Source: Rossellomorea sp. AcN35-11 (GTDB lineage Bacteria; Bacillota; Bacilli; Bacillales; Bacillaceae_B). Taken from it: DNA of 64,000 nucleotides. The position numbers were made by a program, and so were the translations under genes. Shown here in pieces: positions 55,536 through 64,000 of this stretch (the first letter of the stretch is position 1; each line of letters begins with the position of its first letter). The notes under the pieces were generated by a model. The model was not told the DNA's origin and made no database searches. It saw only the letters and a program-made list of their open reading frames with translations. The stretch is taken from contig CP128835.1 in assembly GCA_030388825.1 (NCBI GenBank), positions 3,590,001 through 3,654,000 of the forward strand, read 5' to 3'.

Positions 55536-56321
55536 TTATTCTGCTTTTGCTTTCGCTTCAGTTGTAGTATCCGTTGCTTTTGCTTTCTTTCTGGATACTA
55601 GATACCCTCCAAAGGATAATAGAATTAATACACTCCAGAATACAAGCTTCCAAGGCTTTGATTCAGGGAAATGATGATCAAGAATCGCTACATCTGGGTG
55701 AGCGAGTGTAAATACAGCCAGTTTGACTCCGACCCATCCGACAATCAAAAATGCGGCTGATTCTAAAGTAGGGTACTTCTCCAGCAGTTTAACAAACCAT
55801 GTTGCTGCAAATCGCATAATGACCAATCCGAAGACTCCACCCAGGAACATAACCGTAAATTGACCACCGTCGATCCCCCCTACATCAAACCATCCTGTAG
55901 GTTGAAGTGTTACGGCTAATGCAACGGCAGCTAACATAGAGTCAACAGCAAATGCGATATCCGCAAGCTCCACTTTCAATACTGTTGTCCAGAAACCCGA
56001 ACCCTTTTTGGGTTCTGATTCTACAACACCTGTCTCTTTCCTCTTTTTCACAAAATGATGAATGGATACATAAAATAAATAAATGGCACCGATCGCTTGG
56101 ACTTGCCAAACATTAACTAAGAATGAGATGAGGAATAGTGCAGCAAACCTAAAGACGAAAGCTCCCAGCAATCCATAAAAGAGTGCTTTTTTTCTTTGTT
56201 CTGCAGGCAGATGTTTAACCATCACGGCCATTACCACTGCATTATCAGCAGCAAGAATCCCTTCAAGACCAACCAGGATGAGCAGCACCCAACCATATTC
56301 CAATAACATTGAAGCTTCCAT
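55536..56321 (-). CDS. ykoY: TerC-family metal exporter (YkoY/MeeY type)
   Basis: 261 residues with seven or eight membrane helices. Acidic membrane motifs 'EGILAADNAVVMAVM' and 'ELADIAFAVDSMLAAV' are the TerC hallmark. The Mn riboswitch upstream matches the B. subtilis ykoY leader; TerC proteins there are linked to Mn2+ efflux and metalation of secreted proteins. ATG has AGGAGG upstream. Confidence 0.9.
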   Translation of the reverse strand: MEASMLLEYGWVLLILVGLEGILAADNAVVMAVMVKHLPAEQRKKALFYGLLGAFVFRFAALFLISFLVNVWQVQAIGAIYLFYVSIHHFVKKRKETGVVESEPKKGSGFWTTVLKVELADIAFAVDSMLAAVALAVTLQPTGWFDVGGIDGGQFTVMFLGGVFGLVIMRFAATWFVKLLEKYPTLESAAFLIVGWVGVKLAVFTLAHPDVAILDHHFPESKPWKLVFWSVLILLSFGGYLVSRKKAKATDTTTEAKAKAE

Positions 56322-56385
56322 TAATCTGAGTCCCTCCTGTTAACACAGCTAGTTTCCGCTAGGCAAGGATTTTTCATAAAATAAA

Positions 56386-56416
56386 AAGACCCTTGCCTAA
56401 TTAAGGCAAAGGTCTT
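56386..56416 (-). terminator. Mn-riboswitch terminator
   Basis: AAGACCTTTGCC / GGCAAGGGTCTT on the minus strand (wobble) then TTTTATTTT. It shares the 3' strand of the aptamer, so metal binding would prevent it forming. Confidence 0.88.
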
Positions 56417-56512
56417 GCTGAGCATAATCATTATGCCAACAAAGCCGATGGAATCAATCCATGAACTGACGACTTTGTTTAGGTAGGACACCTATAGCTA
56501 CTCCCCTTTGAC
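56405..56512 (-). promoter_or_regulatory. yybP-ykoY manganese riboswitch
   Basis: On the minus strand: CAAAGGGGAGTAGC, then GTCGTCAG and, after two helices, CTTTG..GGCATAATG, GCTCAGCAAGACCTTTGCC. These are the conserved loops of the yybP-ykoY class. It controls the TerC gene by transcription attenuation, turned on by Mn2+. Confidence 0.95.
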
Positions 56513-56582
56513 AGGTAGAAAACGTATATGTTGTATACCCATATCTTACCTTATGAATTTCATTTCGTAAAGAAATAAATAA

Positions 56583-57044
56583 TCATTCTAACCGGAGGAT
56601 GATTAAGCGGATGATGAACCCAAGTACTACCCCTGGAATCACGAATAACATTGGCAAAAAAATGGGACCTATAAATTTCCCGAAGACATATACCTTTGGA
56701 GAATACATCAGGCCGACCGTCACCATATACGCAGACATCACAAAAGGCAAAAAGATATAAGGCTCATCCTTGATTTGGGCAAGCTTATAGGCATCCCACA
56801 TGGCAAACATATAAAGACAAGGATAAAACATCAGCCATTGATAATCGATAACCGAAGCCGCTTTATGGGTTTCCCCTAAAAAACTATACATGATCGCTTT
56901 ATTAAAATTGCTTTGGACGTTAATGATTACCTCAAGAAGCACGAGTAATGTTCCCTTAAACCAAAGACCTACCAATAATTGTGGAAACCCCGGGAGTGCG
57001 ATACTCCAGAGAATTCCCTCTAATTTAGTAATCGATGACTTCAT
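56583..57044 (-). CDS. Multi-pass membrane protein of unknown function
   Basis: 153 residues with about four membrane helices (near residues 15-42, 70-88, 95-115, 125-150) and Pro/Gly-rich turns ('ALPGFPQLLVGLWFKG'). The opening helix plus 'GLWFKGTLLVLLE' resembles small Bacillus membrane proteins annotated only as hypothetical. Starts at ATG 57044; a ribosome site is weak. No family named. Confidence 0.62.
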   Translation of the reverse strand: MKSSITKLEGILWSIALPGFPQLLVGLWFKGTLLVLLEVIINVQSNFNKAIMYSFLGETHKAASVIDYQWLMFYPCLYMFAMWDAYKLAQIKDEPYIFLPFVMSAYMVTVGLMYSPKVYVFGKFIGPIFLPMLFVIPGVVLGFIIRLIILRLE

Positions 57045-57225
57045 GAGCCACCCAATATACCGTGAAGGTGAACATATGGGTGATATATGTATAGTCTTGG
57101 TGCAGTGGTATGGGAAATAAACATCTCGTGAATCCTCCTATTGATGCTTCTCCCATTATTTTTACCATTTTCCTCCCAATTATTACGGAGTTTCATTTGA
57201 TCCTATAAACACGTTGAAATCATCG

Positions 57226-58315
57226 TTAATTAATCTTTATATGTAATGCTTCATCAGTAGAATGATCGAGATAGAATTCAACCATTTTCTCCATTTGACT
57301 GGAGAGGGAAGGGCATATTATACCAGAATTCTTTAAATCCTCCTGAGCCGTCCTACAATTAAAAACCCCTTCAAATGTTAAGTAATCAAGGGCCTCCCGT
57401 TCAACCTTCAAATACCGGCGTACAAATCGAAACCCCAGTGCCCAATTGGATAAGGACAGTGGGATTCTGCCACTCGGCTGCTTCTTATACATATGCCAAA
57501 GGATCTGTTCATACACTTCTCTCACTGTCAATGGGTGTGGATCGGTAATGTGGTATGTCTTTCCAGATCCACACTCATAGTGGCCAAGGTATATAGAAGC
57601 TTTAACGACATATTCAACAGGCACAATATTGATGAGGGCTCTTCCATCTCCCATTACCGGAATCCAAGGTAAAAACGACAATCTCTTAAACATATTCATG
57701 ATAAAATAAGGTCCATCAAATTTAATCGTTTCTCCCGTTTCTGAATTACCTTTTACAATCCCCGGCCGGATAATCGTAATTGGAAGTCTCCCCATAAGTT
57801 CCCTGACTGATTCTTCTGCCTCATACTTTGTCCGTTCGTAAAAGTTATGAAAGTCTCCCGGGTGAATCAGTTCATCCTCAAGTATCTCCCCTTTACGTGT
57901 GCCTGCAACGAAGGCAGTTGAGAAATAAACGTATCTTTTTTAATTGTTGAAGGGTTTGACAGAAAGAATTCACCTGTTTTGTCCCCTCTACATTCACTTT
58001 ATAAGCGAGATCCTCGTGTACGGCTAGATCATAAATGGCAGCCAGATGCCAAACATATTCAACAGACTCCTGAACTTCCTTAAGTCTTTCTCTGTTTATT
58101 CCAAGATCGGGTTGGGTAATATCTCCTTTCAATAAAATGAGTTCAGCTTCTGTATTCCCCTTCAAACTGCCTGTCATTTCCATTGCTTCTTCAGTTAAAT
58201 GCTCTAAATGAAGCAGATAGATAACAGATGCCTTGTCTTGATGGATTATTTCCTTCACAATATTCATGCTCAAAAAACCCGGAAACCCTGTTACAAAATA
58301 AATTCCTTTTTTCAT
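57226..58315 (-). CDS. Extended SDR / thioester-reductase-like NAD(P)-binding protein, apparent frameshift
   Basis: About 362 residues after dropping one A from the A6 run at 57937-57942, which restores 'YVYFSTAFVAGTRKG'. Start ATG 58315 has GGGGGAG upstream. NAD(P) motif 'VTGFPGFLSMNIV', 'VWHLAAIYDLAV', catalytic Tyr/Lys in 'NFYERTKYEAEE', 'ITIIRPGIVKG'. It belongs to the extended SDR / NAD-binding-4 type, close to reductase domains acting on acyl-CoA or carrier thioesters. Substrate unknown. Confidence 0.8.
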
Positions 58316-58353
58316 TCCTCTCTCCCCCTGACCAGGATTGCCTCTAAAATAAG

Positions 58354-58723
58354 GCTCTTTTCGTAAACATTGTTGCACCCCTAAAGAAGAATGTAGAAGT
58401 TGATTTCCGCTGCAGGATTCGAGCATCCGTCCGCTCCAATCAACTTTCTGAGCATGTTTCTAAATCGTTTGGATACCAACATCCCAGATACAACCTCTTT
58501 AAAGTTTATTTGAAGATTGCTCTTCTATTAAGGAAGAAAAATAGTGGTTTAAATGTGATTGTTGATTGACACACTTAGCAACATCACTACGAATCATTAA
58601 GGATGGAGAGGCTCCGCCCAACACGAGCTGCAAGCGGAGCAGTTCCCCTTACCAGTCAGCACCTGCTAACTGACAGAGTATGGAAGAGATTATGTTAAGA
58701 GCAACAATAGCTGTGAAAAGAGC
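58354..58723. repeat. Dispersed repeat copy 4 (370 bp, clear inverted ends)
   Basis: GCTCTTTTCGTAAACATTGTTGC at the left and GCAACAATAGCTGTGAAAAGAGC at the right are imperfect inverted ends. The core pair GTAGAAGTTGATTTCCGCTG and CTCCAATCAACTTTCTGAGC follows the left end. The right half has GCTCCGC (58611-58617) / GCGGAGC (58634-58640) and GCAGTTCCCCT, also present in copy 1. No credible ORF. It lies between the SDR start and the swrC terminator. Confidence 0.78.
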
Positions 58724-58730
58724 GTAAAAT

Positions 58731-58800
58731 AAAAAAGCCAACCACACCCTAAAGTACCTGCTCGATTCTAAGAGGTGACTACTTAGCTGTATGGTTGGCT
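58731..58800 (-). terminator. Terminator after swrC
   Basis: AGCCAACCA / TGGTTGGCT with a long, partly paired interior, then TTTTTTATTTT on the minus strand. Confidence 0.75.
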
Positions 58801-58808
58801 CATATTGA

Positions 58809-61800
58809 TTAGTATTCTTTTTGACCGTAAACTTTCCGGTTTTTCTTCATGCTTCTTGTTTCTTTATCAAAGAAGCTGTACACAATCGGAATGATATAGA
58901 TGGTTAATAGTGTACTGCTTATTAAACCGCCTATTACAGCAATACCCATCGGCTGATTAATCTCTGTACCTTCCCCTAATCCAAGTGCAAGGGGCAATAG
59001 ACCAAGTATGGTGGTTAAAGCAGTCATTAATATCGGTCGCGCCCTGTCTTGAACCGCTTCGACAATACTGTCAAAACTATTGATGCCCGATGCTTTCCGC
59101 TGGTTGATGTAATCAACGATCACGATTGCATTATTAACCACAATACCCGCCAGGACAATGACACCGATTACCGCTGATATACTGATTGGTGTTTGGGTAA
59201 CCGCAAGGGCTATAGCGACTCCGATGACCATGAGCGGGACAGTGAACATGATGACAAAAGGATACTTGAACGATTCAAACTGAGCCGCCATCACCATGTA
59301 TACAAGAATAACGGCAAGTAATAGAGCAAGTATCATATCGTCTATGGAGTCCTCGAGTAATTCTCTGTCACCACTGAATGAAATCAGTGTTTCATCAGGA
59401 AGAGACAATGATTCGATTCTCTCGTCAACAGCTTTTGAAATGGCTCCCAGATTAGTCGATGAGGAATACTTTAAAGTGAATTGTACGGCGTGCTGTTGAT
59501 CGATCCTTTGAATACTGACTGGACCATCTTCAATAGCAAAATCGACAACAGCGTTTAATTCAATATACTTTCCTTGACCGTTAGGAATTAAAAGTTTCTT
59601 AAGAGAGTTCAAATTTTCGGTGATATTTCGGTCATATTGTACCAGGACGTTTATGACATCTGACGAATCGGTCACGATTTGAGTCGCCAATACACCCCTG
59701 GTCACATCCTGCACGAGCGTCCCTATCTGTGCTGGCGCAAGTCCTTGCTCGAGAGCTTTTTCACGATTCACTTTCATTTGCACTTCTTTTACCGTTTCCA
59801 TCTGGTCCGTCGTCACTTCCGATACATCTTTCAAATCTTTTAAAGAATGAAGTAATGTATCAACAGATGCATCCAAACGTTTAGAGTCTGTATCCCTTAA
59901 ATTAAAGGATAGTGTCTGAGGACTCGATCCTGAGGTTGACTGGAGATTAAATGAAATTTCCGTTGAATCATTTACCTCTCTTGCCGCTTTTTCAATCTCG
60001 GGTTTCACTTCATCAGCAAAAGCGAAGATGGATCTTTCACGATCTTCCAATGGGGCCATCTTCACATAAACCTCGGCAATATTCCCCTTGGAACTTCCTC
60101 TAAACGACTCTTCCTGGGTGGTACCGACCAAGCTTACAAAAACATCAACGTCTTTTTCTTCTTCAAGCCTTCCTTCAATTGCTTTGACGACCTTGTTCGT
60201 TTCCTCAACAGATGCTCCATTTTCTAATTCGACCCTCATGTTGAAAAATCCTTCATCCGTCGGTGGTAGAAACTGAGTACCGACTGTTGTTAATCCAAGT
60301 CCGCCGGCAACTAAGGTAAGAGCTGTAATAAACAGGACGATAAACCGGTGACGAAGAGCCCATTTAACGGACCTGGCAAATGTCTTCCTTCCTTTGGAAC
60401 GTCTCCTTTTAGCTTCTAAGTTGCCTTTAGGCTTCTTCAATAGTCTGCTCGCCAACATGGGAATCACTGTTAAGGCTACAACGAGAGAGGCCAATAAACT
60501 AAAGGAGATGGTCAGGGCAAATTCGGTGAATAGCTCACCAAGCAAACCGGAAATGAACACCACTGGTAAAAACACTGCAACAGTCGTTAAGGTAGAAGCT
60601 GTAATCGCTCCCCCCACTTCTTTTGCCCCGATACTCGCAGCCTCTCTTGGTGTTTTCCCCATGGAAAGATGCCTGTAAATATTTTCAATCACTACAATGG
60701 CGTTATCCACAAGCATCCCAATTCCTAAAGCAAGTGCCCCAAGGGTCATGATGTTCAACGCGAAATCCGCAAAGAACATCAACACAAACGTAACGATGAC
60801 GGAATAGGGAATAGCCACTCCAATGATTAATGGACTCTTTACATTTTTTAAAAACAGAAACAGAACGAGCATAGCAAACGCCCCGCCTATAATAAGGGAA
60901 TTGGCGATATTTCCGATGGCCTGGGTTATGTAATCACCCTGATCAAAGAGGATGTCTGCTCGGATTGATTTATATTGATCTTGCTGTAGGAGACGATCAA
61001 GTTCCTGTTGGAATGCCTTCGAAACGGAAGCTGTGTTTGCATCTGATTGCTGCAATACACTGAAAAGAATGGCAGACTCCTGGTTGGCACGAGTGATGGT
61101 GTTCGTGTCCTGAAGTTTTTTCTCTACCGTCGCAACATCCCCTAGAGTGATGTTCTTTCCACTCTTAGGATTTACTTGTAATACCAGTTTCTTTAAATCA
61201 TCAACAGAATGAAGTTCGCTTAAGACCCTGGTGGTCAAGGTTTTGCCATCGGTTTCAATCGTATCTCCAGGGGATGTTACATTATTGGCTCTAATTGTGT
61301 TCACAACGTCTGTTTGACTTAGACGATTTTCTTCCAGTTCTTTCTGATTCAGTTCAATAATGACTTCATCTCCCAGTGAGCCGGAAACGTTCACATTTGC
61401 GACTCCTTCAACCCGGGTCAGTTCCAACTTCAAGTTCTCGGATAAATTCTTTAAATTATTTGTCTTACCTTCTTCGCGTAACGAGAATTGGATAATCGGA
61501 AATTGAGCAGGATCAAACTTTAGGAATCGCGGGTTCGCCGCTCCATCGGGAAGCGCAATTTGATCTATTCTTTGTAGGACATCATTTTCTATATCATCTA
61601 TAGAAGTTGCCCAGGTAAATTCAAGGAGAATAAAGTTTGAACCTTCTCTGGAAGTAGATTGGATATTTTTCATACCTGGTAAAGTGGACAGGCTCTCTTC
61701 CAAAGGCTTTGTTACCTTTTCTACCACCTCTTGAGGTCCGGCTCCTGGATAATTGGTCACAACGACCCCGACAGGAGGATTGAGATCTGGAATGAGCTTC

Positions 61801-61901
61801 AAAGGGATTCTTAGGAGGGAAACTCCTCCTAGAATGAGGATGAGTAGCATGGTTACAAGAGTGAATACAGGACGGCGTATTGAAAAATCACTTATTTTCA
61901 A
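58809..61901 (-). CDS. swrC: RND efflux permease SwrC (YerP)
   Basis: 1030 residues from a TTG at 61901 (AAGGGGAG 8 nt upstream), giving the family start 'KISDFSIRRPVFTLV'; an open frame reaches 61991 but lacks the family pattern. Twelve membrane helices and two periplasm-like loops as in AcrB. Proton-relay Asp lie in 'ALGIGMLVDNAIVVIENIY'. It matches B. subtilis SwrC, needed for surfactin resistance and swarming. No membrane-fusion protein is adjacent. Confidence 0.92.
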   Translation of the reverse strand: MKISDFSIRRPVFTLVTMLLILILGGVSLLRIPLKLIPDLNPPVGVVVTNYPGAGPQEVVEKVTKPLEESLSTLPGMKNIQSTSREGSNFILLEFTWATSIDDIENDVLQRIDQIALPDGAANPRFLKFDPAQFPIIQFSLREEGKTNNLKNLSENLKLELTRVEGVANVNVSGSLGDEVIIELNQKELEENRLSQTDVVNTIRANNVTSPGDTIETDGKTLTTRVLSELHSVDDLKKLVLQVNPKSGKNITLGDVATVEKKLQDTNTITRANQESAILFSVLQQSDANTASVSKAFQQELDRLLQQDQYKSIRADILFDQGDYITQAIGNIANSLIIGGAFAMLVLFLFLKNVKSPLIIGVAIPYSVIVTFVLMFFADFALNIMTLGALALGIGMLVDNAIVVIENIYRHLSMGKTPREAASIGAKEVGGAITASTLTTVAVFLPVVFISGLLGELFTEFALTISFSLLASLVVALTVIPMLASRLLKKPKGNLEAKRRRSKGRKTFARSVKWALRHRFIVLFITALTLVAGGLGLTTVGTQFLPPTDEGFFNMRVELENGASVEETNKVVKAIEGRLEEEKDVDVFVSLVGTTQEESFRGSSKGNIAEVYVKMAPLEDRERSIFAFADEVKPEIEKAAREVNDSTEISFNLQSTSGSSPQTLSFNLRDTDSKRLDASVDTLLHSLKDLKDVSEVTTDQMETVKEVQMKVNREKALEQGLAPAQIGTLVQDVTRGVLATQIVTDSSDVINVLVQYDRNITENLNSLKKLLIPNGQGKYIELNAVVDFAIEDGPVSIQRIDQQHAVQFTLKYSSSTNLGAISKAVDERIESLSLPDETLISFSGDRELLEDSIDDMILALLLAVILVYMVMAAQFESFKYPFVIMFTVPLMVIGVAIALAVTQTPISISAVIGVIVLAGIVVNNAIVIVDYINQRKASGINSFDSIVEAVQDRARPILMTALTTILGLLPLALGLGEGTEINQPMGIAVIGGLISSTLLTIYIIPIVYSFFDKETRSMKKNRKVYGQKEY

Positions 61902-62098
61902 AACAGGCGCTCCCCTTTCTATATCTATATCGATTACTACCGTGCGGAAGCAGTTCATGTTAACTATAGTCTCTTCAGGAAGATCCTTCAATATTTAAGG
62001 TGCCGGAGAGGAAAATGTTCACAAAATCATCACCTGTATAAATAAATTACCCTAATTTGTGAACACTATTTCCATACTGAAGTGTAAGGAGCATTCAC

Positions 62099-62968
62099 AT
62101 GGCGAATTGGGTTCCATTTATATCCATAAGCATGATCAGTCTTTTCCTCTTAACCTGGCTGGTGATCAAGAACCGTCATTTTTCTGCTTTAATCATATTA
62201 TTCTGGCTCTTTATTTCCGGGTTGGCCTATGTGTTTGAATATATCATCTTTGTTATGTTTAACAGCTATTCGTATCATCCCCATATTCTTACGAATAATT
62301 ACAATGATAGTGTATTGGGTTCAATCAGCTCACAGGCATTTGCAGTACCGATAGCCATTGTCTTTATTGTTGTAAATCACTTAAAAATCAACAAGATTGC
62401 CTTGATCATTGGTGCTTTTTTTCTCATTGAGACTTGGTTCACCCACTCTGATTTATACAGTCATCATTGGTGGCAGTCTTACTACACAACGTTAATACTC
62501 ATCGTGGCCGTTATCCTGTCAAAAATATGGTGGCAGCTGCTCGCCGAACATTGCAATCATTATGTTCTGTTCATCACCTTGTTCTTTGCTCTGTCTACCG
62601 TTTCTTTATCACTTGCCTGGATTGTTTCTTCGATCTTGGAGCTCTACTTTATTCCCCTTAACCGGTTTTCTGACCCTTCACGGGATGTAATTGCAGGGAA
62701 TGCATTATACATCTGGTTTGTCACTTACTTTTATGCCCTGGTGATATTCTTTAGGAATGGGGATTTTAAATATACGATTTGTACCATCCTTTTCCTTTTG
62801 GTGATTGAAGGATTTATGATTGGGGAAGGACTGTTACATTTGAAAGATCCTATTGCGATAGTGGTTCTGCCGCTTTTCCATTTATTTATGATTTCATTTG
62901 GCCGTTCCTTCAACCACCATTTTCCCACATATATTGAAATGAAAAGAAAAGGACTGCCCTGTAAATAA
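62099..62968 (+). CDS. Multi-pass membrane protein of unknown function
   Basis: 289 residues with about eight membrane helices, rich in Phe, Ile, Leu and Trp; ends in a basic tail 'HFPTYIEMKRKGLPCK'. Polar patches 'HSDLYSHHWWQSYY' and 'AEHCNHY' hold many His. AAGGAG lies 7 nt before the ATG. Its 3' end is built into a terminator hairpin. I do not recognise the family. Confidence 0.7.
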   Translation: MANWVPFISISMISLFLLTWLVIKNRHFSALIILFWLFISGLAYVFEYIIFVMFNSYSYHPHILTNNYNDSVLGSISSQAFAVPIAIVFIVVNHLKINKIALIIGAFFLIETWFTHSDLYSHHWWQSYYTTLILIVAVILSKIWWQLLAEHCNHYVLFITLFFALSTVSLSLAWIVSSILELYFIPLNRFSDPSRDVIAGNALYIWFVTYFYALVIFFRNGDFKYTICTILFLLVIEGFMIGEGLLHLKDPIAIVVLPLFHLFMISFGRSFNHHFPTYIEMKRKGLPCK

Positions 62969-63016
62969 GTCATCATACGCCAAAGAGACTTGATGACTTG
63001 TCAGGACAGTCCTTTT
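62947..63016. terminator. Long terminator hairpin that includes the end of the coding region
   Basis: AAAAGGACTG / CAGTCCTTTT outer stem, CCTG/CAGG and AGTCATCA / TGATGACT inner stems. The stop codon at 62966-62968 is within it. T run on both strands, serving the convergent nhaC gene as well. Confidence 0.85.
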
Positions 63017-63031
63017 ATATCTTTCAGATTG

Positions 63032-64000
63032 TTAATTTGATGCAAGCTGATCGGATTCAGTATCTGCTTTTTCTATTGTCCATCCAGTAAATCCGTAAAG
63101 AATCGTTAACACAGGAGAAAGAAGACAGAATATCGCAAACGGTAAATAATCAAGTGTTGCGACACCTAATACATCGGTAAGGAAGATACCGCACACACTC
63201 CATGGTACTAATGGATTTATGACCGTTCCGGCGTCTTCTAAAGTACGTGACAGATTCTTTGGGTGCATTCCAAGCTTCTTGTATTGAGATTGAAATGCTT
63301 CCCCTGTTAATAAAATCGACAGATATTGTTCCCCGACAACCAGGTTGATTCCGATAGCCGATAAAGCCGTTGTTAAAATCGTTCTTCTTCCCGATTGAAT
63401 GATAGATGAAACCTTGGCTAGCAGCACGGGAATGATGCCGAGTTTAAATAGTAACCCACCTAGACTTAAAGAAAGGAAGACAAGGGATATGGTAAACATC
63501 ATGCTGTTCACCCCTCCCCCTGGTCAAAAGGGAGTCAATGGCTTCAACCCCTGTCTTTGACTCATAGCCGGCAAATAAAACCTGAAACAACTCATTCAGG
63601 GTTCTGGATCCATCTACTAAAAACGATAACCCGATGGACACGGCTATATTAATCGCCAGTGTCAGCAAGGCCGGGATCTTGAATAAAATCAGAACGACTA
63701 AGAGGAATACGGGAATAAGACTATACCAATGAATGAGGCCTGTTTCCTTCAATCCTTCCTGTAAAGATCTCAGCTGCATTAAATTTACTTCGCTCGTTTC
63801 AGGAGATAACAAACCAAATACAATGAGCGTAATGATGAAGGCAGGGACCGTTGTCCAAGCCATGTTACGAATATGAGTGAATAAATCGACTTTCACAATA
63901 GAAGATGCCAGATTCGTCGTATCAGATAATGGAGACATCTTATCTCCGAAAAAGGCACCTGAAACAATGGCACCAGCTGTGATACTTAACGATAGACCCA
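63032..64000 (-). CDS. nhaC: NhaC-family Na+/H+ antiporter, 5'-partial, apparent frameshift
   Basis: The gene enters from the right edge; the first visible codons already read 'AGAIVSGAFFGDKMSPLSDTTNLA', the NhaC hallmark. About 322 visible residues with many helices. The frame breaks at the G5 run 63516-63520; with four G it continues 'LTRGGVNSMMFTISLVFL'. It exchanges Na+ (or malate/lactate in some members) for H+. Start is outside the window. Confidence 0.85.

Noticed and set aside
1-64000. CRISPR arrays, tRNA/rRNA genes, phage or transposase genes
   Set aside because: No regularly spaced direct repeats, cloverleaf sequences, rRNA motifs or transposase/integrase proteins were found by reading.

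Overview
The window looks like chromosomal DNA of a low-GC, Gram-positive, endospore-forming member of the Bacillaceae. Evidence: strong Shine-Dalgarno sequences, an alpha/beta-type spore DNA-protection protein (SspD), a KinE-like sporulation kinase, two Spo0E-like phosphatases, SigI/RsgI, and Bacillus-type preQ1, SAM (S-box) and Mn (yybP-ykoY) riboswitches. Gene content is largely that of the Bacillus subtilis segment between sigI and ykuV, here reversed and rearranged. The genus is not determined; a Bacillus or Rossellomorea-like organism is a reasonable guess.

Layout. 1-3 kb: partial TauE/SafE permease, c-di-AMP-binding CBS protein, YkuJ, an MBL-hydrolase/glutaredoxin pair. 3-10 kb: small envelope proteins, the EAL protein YkuI, FadH, a PAS-GGDEF-EAL protein, a Tyr/Pro-rich protein, YkyB. 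10-16.5 kb: CheV, YkuV, preQ1-controlled queCDE, CorA, PatA. 17-20 kb: YkwB and ptsHI. 21-26 kb: FetB/YjkB-type ABC transporter and a MoxR-DUF58-DUF4129 operon. 26-35 kb: SDR, two Spo0E-like genes, DUF2187, DUF2254, YkvI, PepF, MarR. 35-43 kb: complete methionine-salvage locus (mtnDBXW under one S-box, divergent mtnE and mtnU, mtnKA under a second, unusually long S-box). 43-52 kb: ArsR-DUF2087, Ogt, KinE, YkrP, B12-type radical SAM protein, very small basic proteins, KtrD, SspD. 52-64 kb: sigI-rsgI, DUF5667 protein, Mn-riboswitch-controlled TerC, extended SDR, SwrC-type RND pump, and a partial NhaC at the right edge.

Two window-wide patterns matter. First, ten genes are broken, at eleven sites, and every break lies exactly in a homopolymer run. 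Dropping one base (two at one site) restores a normal family-length protein each time. I read these as probable sequencing errors and annotate the genes as single loci. Second, a non-coding repeat about 270-400 bp long, with similar inverted ends and an internal inverted repeat, occurs four times (16.9, 20.5, 26.2 and 58.4 kb). It looks like a non-autonomous mobile element or structured-RNA family.

Most genes are housekeeping or stationary-phase functions. I found no CRISPR array, prophage, transposase gene, rRNA or tRNA. I do not see a convincing entirely new multi-gene system. The best leads are the repeat family, the enlarged S-box, the possible SigI promoter in front of the DUF5667 gene, and unrecognised small proteins.
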